Shown here: positions 25,891 to 33,994 of the stretch, piece by piece
Position numbering within the stretch: position 1 is the first letter of the stretch
Layout: each line of letters starts with the position of its first letter
DNA from: Leminorella richardii
GTDB lineage: Bacteria; Pseudomonadota; Gammaproteobacteria; Enterobacterales; Enterobacteriaceae
Length of the DNA stretch: 64,000 nucleotides
Reading direction: 5' to 3'
NCBI RefSeq assembly: GCF_900478135.1
Contig: NZ_LS483470.1
Span: 2,875,001-2,939,000, forward strand
Position numbers and translations under genes: made by a program
The notes under the pieces: model-generated
The model's database searches: none
What the model was told of the DNA's origin: nothing
The model's input: the letters and a program-made list of their open reading frames with translations, nothing else

Positions 25891-26325
25891 ATGGTTACCA
25901 GGCTTAATCGGTTTTTTACTCAATTAACAGATCACCAAGACGGCGGAAAGCTGCTGTTGCGGCTCATGGTTGCAGGGCTGATGCTGTTTCACGGCATTGC
26001 TAAAGCGCAAAACGGCGTCGGCTGGATAGGCGACTCGCTGGTCAGCATGGGTTTTCCCTATTTCATCGCCTACGGTGCCTATATTGGTGAAATCATCGCT
26101 CCTGTCCTGATTATTTTGGGCATACTCACTCGTCCTGCGGCGCTGGTCATGGCCGTCAATATGATCGTAGCCATTTTAATGGTGGGAGCTTCCAGCAAGT
26201 TTTTTACCCTGACAAAAGTCGGCGCTTGGGGCCTGGAAACGGAGGTGTTCTTCATTGTCGGCGCACTGATTATCATGCTGTTAGGGAGCGGTAAATACTC
26301 CGTCGTCTCTGCGGACTATCGCTAG
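25891..26325 (+). CDS. DoxX-family membrane protein
   Basis: Small inner-membrane protein of 144 aa with four hydrophobic segments. The DoxX/SURF4-like pattern is visible in LLLRLMVAGLMLFHGIAKA near the start and GEIIAPVLIILGILTRPAALVMAVNMIVAI in the middle. An AAAGGA ribosome site precedes the ATG. DoxX proteins have been tied to quinone-linked redox or oxidative stress functions, but this subfamily has no firm role. It has no obvious partner: luxR is divergent and ybhG follows 171 bp later behind a hairpin. Confidence 0.8.
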   Translation: MVTRLNRFFTQLTDHQDGGKLLLRLMVAGLMLFHGIAKAQNGVGWIGDSLVSMGFPYFIAYGAYIGEIIAPVLIILGILTRPAALVMAVNMIVAILMVGASSKFFTLTKVGAWGLETEVFFIVGALIIMLLGSGKYSVVSADYR

Positions 26326-26338
26326 CGTTCAAAAGCAG

Positions 26339-26363
26339 GCGGCTCTGATTCACACAGAGCCGC
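26339..26363. promoter_or_regulatory. Nine-base-pair hairpin between doxX and ybhG
   Basis: GCGGCTCTG (26339-26347) pairs with CAGAGCCGC (26355-26363), 7-nt loop, with no good T run on either strand. It may act as a weak terminator or RNA 3'-end stabiliser for doxX. Confidence 0.4.
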
Positions 26364-26412
26364 TAAAACGCGTTGGACAGCACCCCGCCTTTTCAGTGCC
26401 TGCTATGCCAGC

Positions 26413-26463
26413 GTTGACAAAAAAATCAATACGTTCCGCCTGTAGGTTTATGCTACTGTCAAC
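26413..26463. promoter_or_regulatory. Inverted repeat in the ybhG promoter region
   Basis: GTTGACA (26413-26419) and TGTCAAC (26457-26463) are exact reverse complements 37 bp apart, ending 33 bp before ybhG. In E. coli the TetR-family CecR (YbhH) controls ybhGFSR; that gene is not next to the operon here. A role as operator is inference. Confidence 0.35.
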
Positions 26464-26496
26464 ACATGTGGTTACCGCAATGGGGAACGATAGTCT

Positions 26497-27483
26497 ATGA
26501 AGAAAAAACCCTTTTTCCTTCTGCTCGCGGTCATCGTGTGCGCGGCGGGCGCCTATCTCGGCTGGCAGTACTACGTCGATGGCAATCGCCAGTCTCTCAC
26601 ACTCTACGGCAACGTAGACATTCGAACCGTTAACCTCAACTTCCGCGTCGGCGGGCGGCTTGCCGAACTTCGCGTTGATGAGGGAGATAGCGTCAACGTG
26701 GGTGACGTGCTGGGAAGGCTGGATGACGCCCCTTACCGCATTGCCGTTGCTCAGGCTAAAGCTAACGCAGAGGCGCTGAAAGCCAGGCTAGCACTGATGC
26801 AGGAAGGCTATCGTGCAGAAGAAATTGCTCAGGCCAAGGCCGCCGTTGCCCAGAGTCAGTCTAGCTATCAGTACGCAGAAAGCTTCTACCGTCGCCAGCA
26901 GGGTCTCTGGCAAAGCCGCTCTATTTCCGCTAACGCGCTGGACGACGCGCGCAGCGCCCGAGAGCAGGCTTACGCAACGCTTCAGTCAGCCAAAGAAAAG
27001 CTGATCCAGTTTGAAACAGGAAATCGTCCTCAGGAAATTGCAGAAGCCAGCGCTAACTATGAGCAAGCAAAGGCCGCGCTGGAAAAAGCGCAGCTCGATC
27101 TGTCTGATACCGTGCTGGTTGCCCCTTCAGCCGGGACCATTCTAACGCGCGCCATTGAACCCGGCAGCATGATTGCCGCGAGCACTCCCGTTTTCAGCGT
27201 TTCACTAACCCAGCCGGTTTGGATCAGAGCCTATGTCAGTGAAGTCAATTTAGCCAAGGCGGTTCCCGGCACTGAAATCAGCATCTATACCGACGCTCGC
27301 CCAGATAAGCCGTATCGCGGCACGATTGGCTTTGTCTCGCCCAATGCGGAATTCACGCCCAAAAGCGTTGAAACGCCAGAGCTGCGTACCGATCTGGTCT
27401 ATCGCCTGAGGATCATCGTTACCGATCCCGACGACGGACTGCGTCAGGGAATGCCGGTCACTCTGCGGTTTCCTTCCCGCTAA
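26497..27483 (+). CDS. ybhG: HlyD-family periplasmic adaptor YbhG
   Basis: Membrane-fusion protein linking the YbhFSR ABC exporter to an outer-membrane channel such as TolC. It has 328 aa. The N-terminal anchor (FFLLLAVIVCAAGAYLGW) is followed by the first lipoyl half (GNVDIRTVNLNFRVGGRLAELRVDEGDSV), a coiled coil over about residues 85-205 (EALKARLALMQEGYRAEEIA and repeats), the second lipoyl half (VLVAPSAGTILTRAIEPGSMI) and a beta-barrel domain. It is the first gene of an operon with ybhF, which starts 10 bp after its stop. tolC is also in this window (41.9 kb), although separately transcribed. Confidence 0.93.
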   Translation: MKKKPFFLLLAVIVCAAGAYLGWQYYVDGNRQSLTLYGNVDIRTVNLNFRVGGRLAELRVDEGDSVNVGDVLGRLDDAPYRIAVAQAKANAEALKARLALMQEGYRAEEIAQAKAAVAQSQSSYQYAESFYRRQQGLWQSRSISANALDDARSAREQAYATLQSAKEKLIQFETGNRPQEIAEASANYEQAKAALEKAQLDLSDTVLVAPSAGTILTRAIEPGSMIAASTPVFSVSLTQPVWIRAYVSEVNLAKAVPGTEISIYTDARPDKPYRGTIGFVSPNAEFTPKSVETPELRTDLVYRLRIIVTDPDDGLRQGMPVTLRFPSR

Positions 27484-27492
27484 GGCTTTCTC

Positions 27493-29250
27493 GTGACGGA
27501 CAGCGCAATCGAACGGGAGCACTACATTGAGCTTGTTGGCGTTGAAAAACGCTTTCCCGGTATGTCTCAACCCGCGATCGCTAGTCTGACGACCCGTATA
27601 GAGAGCGGTGCCGTCATGGGGCTAGTCGGCCCAGACGGCGCAGGGAAAACAACGCTTATACGTATGCTTGCCGGCCTGCTTACGCCGGATGAAGGCTCCC
27701 TTCGCGTAGTAGGCCTCGACCCCATTAAGGATGACAAAGCGCTGCGCGCCGTATTGGGCTACATGCCGCAAAAGTTCGGGCTGTATGAAGACTTAACGGT
27801 GATGGAAAACCTCACGCTCTATGCCTCACTACGCGGCGTCGAGGGAGAAGAGCGACGAACCACGTTTGAAAAGCTGCTGTCCTTTACCGATCTGGCGCGG
27901 TTTACAGACCGTCCGGCGGGCAAGCTATCCGGGGGAATGAAGCAAAAGCTGGGGCTGGCCTGCACGCTTCTCGGCCAGCCAAAAGTTCTTCTGCTCGACG
28001 AGCCCGGCGTTGGCGTCGATCCTATCTCTCGGCGTGAGCTATGGAAAATGGTACATACCCTCGCCAGTGAGGGCATGCTTATCCTCTGGAGCACCTCCTA
28101 TCTCGATGAAGCCGAACAGTGTCGCAGCGTGCTGTTGATGAACGAAGGCCGGCTTATCTTTAACGGGCCGCCCGGCGAGTTAACCCAGAGAATGGCGGGG
28201 CGCAGCGTGCTTATTGCCGCCACGCAGGGCACCAACCGCAGACTGCTGCAAAAAGCGCTGACTCTGCCACAGGTGACTGACGGCGTGATTCAGGGGAAAT
28301 CCGTTCGCCTTATTCTACGCAAAGGGGAAGACCACTCTCGCCTCCCTGAGATACTACAGCAGCCTTCAGCGCAGGTTGTTGAGGCAGAGCCGCGCTTTGA
28401 GGACGCGTTTATCGACCTGCTTGGCGGTAATCCCGCCAGCGAGTCAGCACTCAGCCGGATCATGGAGCGGGTCGAGGGAAAGCCGGAAGATGTCGTTATA
28501 GAAGCAATATCTTTGACGAAAAAATTCGGCAGTTTTGCCGCTACTGACAACGTCAGCTTTCAGGTTAAACGTGGTGAAATCTTTGGCCTTCTTGGCCCAA
28601 ACGGCGCCGGTAAGTCCACCACCTTTAAAATGATGTGCGGACTGCTGACGCCCACAGCGGGCAAAGCGCTGGTGCTGGATCTCGATCTGAAAACCAGCTC
28701 GGGAAAAGCGCGCCAACGGCTGGGCTACATGGCGCAGAAATTCTCCCTCTATGGCAACCTGACGGTTGAACAGAACCTGAAGTTCTTCTCCGGCGCCTAC
28801 GGCCTTTACGGCAAGCCTCAGCGTAAAAAGATGGACGACATGATTGAAGCCTTCAGCTTTACGCCAATCCTGAATCAGGAGCCCAATGCCCTCCCTCTCG
28901 GCTTCAAGCAGCGGCTGGCGCTTTCCTGCGCCCTGATGCACGAGCCGGACATCCTGTTTCTTGATGAACCCACTTCCGGCGTCGACCCTCTGACCCGTCG
29001 AGAATTCTGGCTGCATATTAACGGCATGGTGGAAAAAGGCGTTACCGTGATGGTAACCACTCACTTTATGGATGAAGCGGAATACTGCGACCGCATCGGG
29101 CTAGTATACCGAGGCAAGATTATAGCAGCGGGCTCTCCAGATGAGCTCAAGCAGCAGGCGGCAAGCGATGAGTCGCCGAACCCCACGATGGAGCAGGCGT
29201 TTATCTCTCTGGTGCTCGGCTATGACGACGAGGAGGCTACGCGTGGCTAA
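27493..29250 (+). CDS. ybhF: Dual ABC-type ATPase YbhF
   Basis: Cytoplasmic ATPase of the YbhFSR exporter, which E. coli work links to export of cefoperazone-type drugs and to cation/proton exchange. It has 585 aa (E. coli 578) with two fused nucleotide-binding domains. The first has Walker A GPDGAGKTT, signature LSGGMKQK and Walker B VLLLDEPGVGVDP. The second has GPNGAGKST, a degenerate signature LPLGFKQRL and Walker B ILFLDEPTSGVDP. The asymmetry suggests unequal ATP sites. The start is GTG at 27493, with AAGG seven bases upstream overlapping the ybhG stop. The 3' end overlaps ybhS by 8 bp. Confidence 0.94.
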   Translation: MTDSAIEREHYIELVGVEKRFPGMSQPAIASLTTRIESGAVMGLVGPDGAGKTTLIRMLAGLLTPDEGSLRVVGLDPIKDDKALRAVLGYMPQKFGLYEDLTVMENLTLYASLRGVEGEERRTTFEKLLSFTDLARFTDRPAGKLSGGMKQKLGLACTLLGQPKVLLLDEPGVGVDPISRRELWKMVHTLASEGMLILWSTSYLDEAEQCRSVLLMNEGRLIFNGPPGELTQRMAGRSVLIAATQGTNRRLLQKALTLPQVTDGVIQGKSVRLILRKGEDHSRLPEILQQPSAQVVEAEPRFEDAFIDLLGGNPASESALSRIMERVEGKPEDVVIEAISLTKKFGSFAATDNVSFQVKRGEIFGLLGPNGAGKSTTFKMMCGLLTPTAGKALVLDLDLKTSSGKARQRLGYMAQKFSLYGNLTVEQNLKFFSGAYGLYGKPQRKKMDDMIEAFSFTPILNQEPNALPLGFKQRLALSCALMHEPDILFLDEPTSGVDPLTRREFWLHINGMVEKGVTVMVTTHFMDEAEYCDRIGLVYRGKIIAAGSPDELKQQAASDESPNPTMEQAFISLVLGYDDEEATRG

Positions 29251-30388
29251 TCCTCTATACATGTCATTTTCTCCACGCAGACTACTGGCACTGTGTCAAA
29301 AAGAGACTTACCAAATCCTGCGCGATCCCAGCAGCGGGCTTATTGCCTTTGTTATTCCTCTGATGCTGCTGTTTATTTTCGGCTACGGCATTAACCTTGA
29401 TTCCAGCAGGCTAAAAATAGGCATTCTGATGGAACAGCAGACGCCGGAAGCACGCCATTTAGTAGACGCGTTTGTAGGTTCCCCTTACATCGCTCCAACT
29501 ATCGATACTGACAAAGGCAGGCTGATCCACAAACTACAGGCGGGTGAAATCCGCGGGCTTATCGTGATTCCCGTTGATTTTTCTCAACGCCAGCTTAGCG
29601 GCCAGAGCAATACACAGGTTCAAGTGATTACCGACGGCAGCGAACCCAATACCGCCAACTTCGCGCAGGGATATGCCGAGGGTGTGTGGCAAATCTGGCA
29701 GCGAAATCAGCTACAGGACAGCGCCCAAAGCCCTCCGTCCAGTCTAATAGACGTTCAGCTGCGCTACTGGTTTAACCCTTCGGCTATTAGCAGAAACTTT
29801 ATTATTCCCGGTGCAATTACCATTATTATGACGGTGATCGGCGCAATTCTGACCTCGTTAGTGATTGCTCGCGAATGGGAACGCGGCACGATGGAGGCCC
29901 TGCTCTCGACACAGGTCACCCGCGCAGAGCTGCTGCTGTCCAAGCTTATCCCTTACTATTTTCTCGGCATTGCCGCTATGGCGCTGTGCGTAGTCGTCGC
30001 CGTTTTTATTATGGACGTTCCGTACCGCGGCTCGCTGTGGGTGCTGTTCGGAATGAGCAGTCTGTTTCTCGCCAGTACATTAGGCATGGGCCTGCTGATT
30101 TCAACCCTGACGCGAAACCAGTTCAACGCGGCCATGGTGGCGCTCAACGCTGCATTTTTACCGGCCATTATGCTGTCAGGCTTTATCTTTGAAATCGACA
30201 GCATGCCGAAGGTGGTGCAAGCGGTCACTTACGTGATCCCTGCCCGCTACTTCGTCAGCACGCTACAAACGCTGTTTCTGGCCGGGAACATTGCGCCAAT
30301 ACTGATCGTTAACCTGCTGTTTATGGCAGTGTCGGCCATTTTCTTTATCGGGCTAACGGCGATAAAAACCAGGCGGAGGCTCGACTAA
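29243..30388 (+). CDS. ybhS: ABC-2 type permease YbhS
   Basis: Inner-membrane subunit of the YbhFSR exporter, 381 aa. The GTG at 29243 is chosen because AGGAGG sits six bases upstream and the product (V)ANPLYMSFSPRRLLALCQKE matches YbhS layout; an ATG at 29261 is an alternative. ABC-2 topology: one N-terminal segment (SGLIAFVIPLMLLFIFGYGINLDSS), a periplasmic domain of about 150 residues, then five segments, with AREWERGTMEALLSTQVTRAE as the coupling region (about residue 210). It overlaps ybhF by 8 bp, and ybhR begins 3 bp after it. Confidence 0.93.
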   Translation: MANPLYMSFSPRRLLALCQKETYQILRDPSSGLIAFVIPLMLLFIFGYGINLDSSRLKIGILMEQQTPEARHLVDAFVGSPYIAPTIDTDKGRLIHKLQAGEIRGLIVIPVDFSQRQLSGQSNTQVQVITDGSEPNTANFAQGYAEGVWQIWQRNQLQDSAQSPPSSLIDVQLRYWFNPSAISRNFIIPGAITIIMTVIGAILTSLVIAREWERGTMEALLSTQVTRAELLLSKLIPYYFLGIAAMALCVVVAVFIMDVPYRGSLWVLFGMSSLFLASTLGMGLLISTLTRNQFNAAMVALNAAFLPAIMLSGFIFEIDSMPKVVQAVTYVIPARYFVSTLQTLFLAGNIAPILIVNLLFMAVSAIFFIGLTAIKTRRRLD

Positions 30389-30391
30389 ACA

Positions 30392-31525
30392 ATGAAAAGC
30401 TCGACGCTGACCACACTGCATCGCCTATTGGCTCTGATCCTGAAAGAGCTACAGTCGCTACTGCGCGACAGGCAAACGCGCTTTATCCTGATTATGCCGG
30501 TGCTGATGCAGGTGATCCTGTTTCCCTTCGCCGCCACTCTGGAAGTCACCAACGCCACTATTGCCGTCTACAGTGAAGACGCGGGTAAAGCCTCCATTGA
30601 GCTGACCCAGCGCTTTGCCAAGGCGAAGGCGTTCAGCAACGTGCTGCTGCTTAACGGCGCTCAGGAAATCGCCCCCACGATTGACCAGCAAAAGGCGCTA
30701 CTGCTGGTGCGCTTCCCTACTGACTTTTCCCGCAGGCTGGCAGCAGGGGATGGGACATCATTACAGATTATTCTCGACGGCAGGCGCTCGAACAGCGCCC
30801 AGATCGCCGCCAACTACGTGCAGCAAATCGTCGGCCAGTATCAGCAGGAAATTGCCCCAACCCCGACTGTTCAAGGGCAAGGACAAAGCGGTCTGGTTAT
30901 CCGCAACTGGTATAACCCGAATCTGGACTATAAGTGGTTCGTTGTGCCATCGCTTATCGCCATGATTGTGACTATCGGCGTGCTGATTGTGACGTCGCTG
31001 TCGGTAGCGCGAGAGAGGGAACAGGGGACGCTGGAACAGCTGCTGGTTTCGCCGCTGGCAACCTGGCAGATTTTTATCGGTAAGGCGGTACCGGCAATGA
31101 TTATCGCCATCTTTCAGGCTTCGATAGTACTGGCTATCGGCATCTTTTTTTACCAGATCCCCTTTGCCGGCTCGCTAATGCTGTTTTACGGTGCAATGCT
31201 GGTTTACACCCTGTCGCTGGTAGGCTTTGGCCTGCTGATTTCGTCTCTTTGCGCCACTCAGCAGCAGGCGTTTATCGGCGTGTTCGTGTTTATGATGCCC
31301 GCAATTCTGCTATCAGGCTACGTTTCCCCAGTGGAAAACATGCCGGTGTGGCTACAGGATTTAACCTGGATTAATCCTATTCGCCACTTTACCGACATCA
31401 CTAAACAGATTTACCTTAAAGATGCGGATTTCTCTATTATCTGGGGCAGTCTGTGGCCGCTGCTGGTGATAACCATCACCACCGGCAGTCTGGCCTACAG
31501 GATGTTTAGGAGAAATATTGCCTGA
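30392..31525 (+). CDS. ybhR: ABC-2 type permease YbhR
   Basis: Second membrane subunit of the exporter and a homologue of YbhS, 377 aa. It has the same topology: an N-terminal segment (FILIMPVLMQVILFPFAATLEVTNA), a periplasmic domain, then five segments. The coupling motif is VAREREQGTLEQLLVSPLATWQIFIGK. FMMPAILLSGYVSPVENMPVWLQ is the typical ABC-2 C-terminal signature. It is the last gene of ybhGFSR. No strong terminator was seen in the 19 bp before the convergent ftsP stop. Confidence 0.93.
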   Translation: MKSSTLTTLHRLLALILKELQSLLRDRQTRFILIMPVLMQVILFPFAATLEVTNATIAVYSEDAGKASIELTQRFAKAKAFSNVLLLNGAQEIAPTIDQQKALLLVRFPTDFSRRLAAGDGTSLQIILDGRRSNSAQIAANYVQQIVGQYQQEIAPTPTVQGQGQSGLVIRNWYNPNLDYKWFVVPSLIAMIVTIGVLIVTSLSVAREREQGTLEQLLVSPLATWQIFIGKAVPAMIIAIFQASIVLAIGIFFYQIPFAGSLMLFYGAMLVYTLSLVGFGLLISSLCATQQQAFIGVFVFMMPAILLSGYVSPVENMPVWLQDLTWINPIRHFTDITKQIYLKDADFSIIWGSLWPLLVITITTGSLAYRMFRRNIA

Positions 31526-31544
31526 TCTAGTCGGTCAGCATCTA

Positions 31545-32990
31545 TCAGGCAGACTCCTTCACCCACAGCTGCCCTACGCTGCCCCGGTCCGCCATTTCCA
31601 GATTGTGGCTGTAGTACAGGAACGGGAAGTGTTCAGAAGAAGGCTGGCTAAAACGAACCAAAAGTTCGACTTTTCCATCGACCCAGACAGTGTCCTTCCA
31701 GCCGCTGTCTTCAATCGGCGGCGCGGCGCCGTTAACTGCGCTGACAAAGAACTGTGCACCCTGCACGTGGAAAGGCTGCGCCATCTCGGCGTTGACAATC
31801 CAGCGTTCCCAAGTGCCCTGTAAGGACTCCGTATCGATGCGCATCGGATCCCAGAGAGGGCCGTTGATGCCGGGGATAGCGTCCCCTAAAACGAACTCAC
31901 GGGAACGAACAATGCTGCCGTCGAGGCGATCGACACCCTTCAGGCTAGTAGGAAGAGGCTGGGTGGAAAGCGCCATCAGGCCGGTTGGGCGTAGCGTCAG
32001 CACCAGTGCGGAATTAAGCAAGCTCGAAGGCTCAAAGAAGCTGCGCAGGCGATCGACAACGCCAGCAGAAGCGCCGGCGGTAATCGACACTTCATCCCCT
32101 TTAGAGACGTCTATCAGCACTTCACGGCGCTCGCCCGGCGCTAGGTTAATCTGCGCTACGGCAATCGGCGCAGGCAGCAGCCCACCGTCGTTGGCGACTA
32201 AATGAAACGGGCTGCCGTTACTTAAAGACAGAGTATATCGGCGAGAGTTAGAGGCGTTCAGCAAGCGAAGGCGAACCCAGCCGCGCCCAACCTCAACGTA
32301 AGGCCCCTGCGCGCCATTAGTCAGCAGCGTATCGCCAAGAAAGCCAGTATCTCCCGCTGGCGTGTATTCCGGCTGACCGAAGGAGTCGAGGCGCTTGTCC
32401 TGAATAATAATGGGAAAGTCGTCCACACCGTAGCGGTTAGGGATCGTTAGGCCTCGGCTGATGTCGTCTTCAACGATCCACATGCCCGCCAGGCCGTTAT
32501 AAATATGGGGTGCCATTTTGTTCGGGGTAATCGCATGGTACCAGCAGGTTGCCGCCTTTTGGCGAATAGGCACAATGGGTGACCAGTCAACGCCTGGAGA
32601 CATCATCCGAGCACCGTTACCCGCTAAAACGCCCGGAGTTTGTAGCCCACTGATGGTCACCGCAACCGGCTCGCTCAGTCGATTGCTGTAAACCAGTTTG
32701 ACGTCATCGCCGTTGCGAACGCGAACCGTAGGCCCAAGATACCTGCCGTTAAATCCCCAAACGGGGGCTTTCGTCTCGGATCCAAACTGCCAGTGAGTGC
32801 GCTGCATGGACAAATACAGCGGCTGACCCCGGCGGATCTCCATTAAAGGGGGAACCGGCAGCGACGGCTGAGGAACAGCTGCCAGCGACGTACCTGTCGG
32901 CAGCACGCCAACGCCTAGCGTCACGCCCGCGGCCTGTAGCAGGCGGCGGCGACTCATCGGCAAAAAGTTCTTTTTTAGTTCAGCATCCAT
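31545..32990 (-). CDS. ftsP: Cell division protein FtsP (SufI), multicopper-oxidase fold, Tat substrate
   Basis: Periplasmic protein that stabilises the divisome under stress. It has 481 aa from the ATG at 32990. A twin-arginine signal (MSRRRLLQAAGVTLGVGVLPTGTSLAA) directs export by Tat. Three cupredoxin-like domains follow (VWGFNGRYLGPTVRVRNGD; GMWIVEDD; PFHVQGAQFF), but the copper-ligand His clusters of true multicopper oxidases are largely missing, as in SufI (for example CWYHAI replaces HWHG-type sites). The order parC-plsC-ftsP is as in E. coli. Confidence 0.94.
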   Translation of the reverse strand: MDAELKKNFLPMSRRRLLQAAGVTLGVGVLPTGTSLAAVPQPSLPVPPLMEIRRGQPLYLSMQRTHWQFGSETKAPVWGFNGRYLGPTVRVRNGDDVKLVYSNRLSEPVAVTISGLQTPGVLAGNGARMMSPGVDWSPIVPIRQKAATCWYHAITPNKMAPHIYNGLAGMWIVEDDISRGLTIPNRYGVDDFPIIIQDKRLDSFGQPEYTPAGDTGFLGDTLLTNGAQGPYVEVGRGWVRLRLLNASNSRRYTLSLSNGSPFHLVANDGGLLPAPIAVAQINLAPGERREVLIDVSKGDEVSITAGASAGVVDRLRSFFEPSSLLNSALVLTLRPTGLMALSTQPLPTSLKGVDRLDGSIVRSREFVLGDAIPGINGPLWDPMRIDTESLQGTWERWIVNAEMAQPFHVQGAQFFVSAVNGAAPPIEDSGWKDTVWVDGKVELLVRFSQPSSEHFPFLYYSHNLEMADRGSVGQLWVKESA

Positions 32991-33038
32991 CAAAGCAGAC
33001 CTTTAGCTATAGCGTTCTATCAGAGCATTATCCAGCAA

Positions 33039-33785
33039 TCAGTGACCGCGCTTCGCGTCCTGCGCTTCCATTTCGGCCACTTCTTGGTTGAGTTCGTCGA
33101 TCTTCACCGCCATAACGTCGTGGCAGTACTGGGCAAGCTCGCGAACCCGATCTTTGTCATACTTGCTGGTATCAATCGGCGCCAGCATTTCTACGATCAC
33201 TCGGCCGTTATTCCAGCGGTTTAAATCAATTTTCTTATCCGTGTTGGACACGCAAATAGGCACCACCGGCACGCCTGCCGCGATCGCCGCGTGAAAAGCA
33301 CCGGTCTTAAACGGCAGCAGTCCGCGCCCGCGGCTGCGGGTGCCTTCAGGGAACATCCAGATTGAAATGTCGCGCTTTTTCATCTGGTCAACAACTTGGT
33401 AGATAGTGCCGCGGGACTTGGTCTTGTTATTGCGGTCAATCAGGATATTGCCCGTCAGCCAGTAAAACGGCCCAAAAAACGGGATCCACAGCAGGCTCTT
33501 TTTACCTACAGTCACGGTTCTCATCTGAACCGCCTTCGCCGTCGTCACCATGTCATAGTTATTTTGGTGATTAGCGATATAGACACAGTTGCCGATATTT
33601 TCTATTCCCGGATAAATGCGTGTTTCCACTTTCAGGCCAAATACCGGCGCAAGTCTGCCAAACAGACGACCAAACGTGTAGGAGTGACGAGGATGTCGAG
33701 GGCTGAAAAGGCAGTAGAGCGACCCCAGCAGGCACAGCAGTATACAAAACGGAATCACTATCAGGGCGCGCAGAATTAAAAGCAT
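33039..33785 (-). CDS. plsC: 1-acyl-sn-glycerol-3-phosphate acyltransferase PlsC
   Basis: Inner-membrane enzyme that adds the second acyl chain to lysophosphatidate to give phosphatidic acid. Acyltransferase motifs: NHQNNYD (HX4D catalytic pair, about residue 72), IDRNNKTKSRG, FPEGTRSRGRGLLPFKTGAF and VPVVPICVS. The start at 33785 gives 248 aa beginning MLLILRAL, close to E. coli's 245. The upstream in-frame ATG at 33800 encodes the sequence AGAGG that serves as ribosome site for 33785, so it is unlikely to be the start. It lies between parC and ftsP as in E. coli. Confidence 0.95.
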   Translation of the reverse strand: MLLILRALIVIPFCILLCLLGSLYCLFSPRHPRHSYTFGRLFGRLAPVFGLKVETRIYPGIENIGNCVYIANHQNNYDMVTTAKAVQMRTVTVGKKSLLWIPFFGPFYWLTGNILIDRNNKTKSRGTIYQVVDQMKKRDISIWMFPEGTRSRGRGLLPFKTGAFHAAIAAGVPVVPICVSNTDKKIDLNRWNNGRVIVEMLAPIDTSKYDKDRVRELAQYCHDVMAVKIDELNQEVAEMEAQDAKRGH

Positions 33786-33938
33786 ATGAACCTCTTTCAT
33801 TTATAGTCGCTAAGTATACCGACTTATAAAGAAAACGCACCGCTTCCCTAGCCCGTGAAACGGCAGAAACGGTATCCAAACCGATAAAAAAACACGCGGA
33901 TATTTTACGCTAATCCGCACGCTGCGATGAGGCCTATT

Positions 33939-33980
33939 ATAAAAAACAGGCCGTTTCCTCATCAAGAAACGGCCCGCTGT
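33939..33980 (-). terminator. Rho-independent terminator of parC
   Basis: GGCCGTTTC (33949-33957) pairs with GAAACGGCC (33966-33974), 8-nt loop. Minus-strand T run at 33941-33946. It lies 20 bp after the parC stop. Confidence 0.9.
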
Positions 33981-33994
33981 TTTTCTCACCGACG

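Noticed and set aside
25708..25923. 71-codon minus-strand frame between luxR-type gene and doxX
   Set aside because: It begins with TTG, has no ribosome site, and overlaps the well-supported doxX start on the other strand. The lysine-rich end looks protein-like, so it might be a remnant, but I cannot support a gene.
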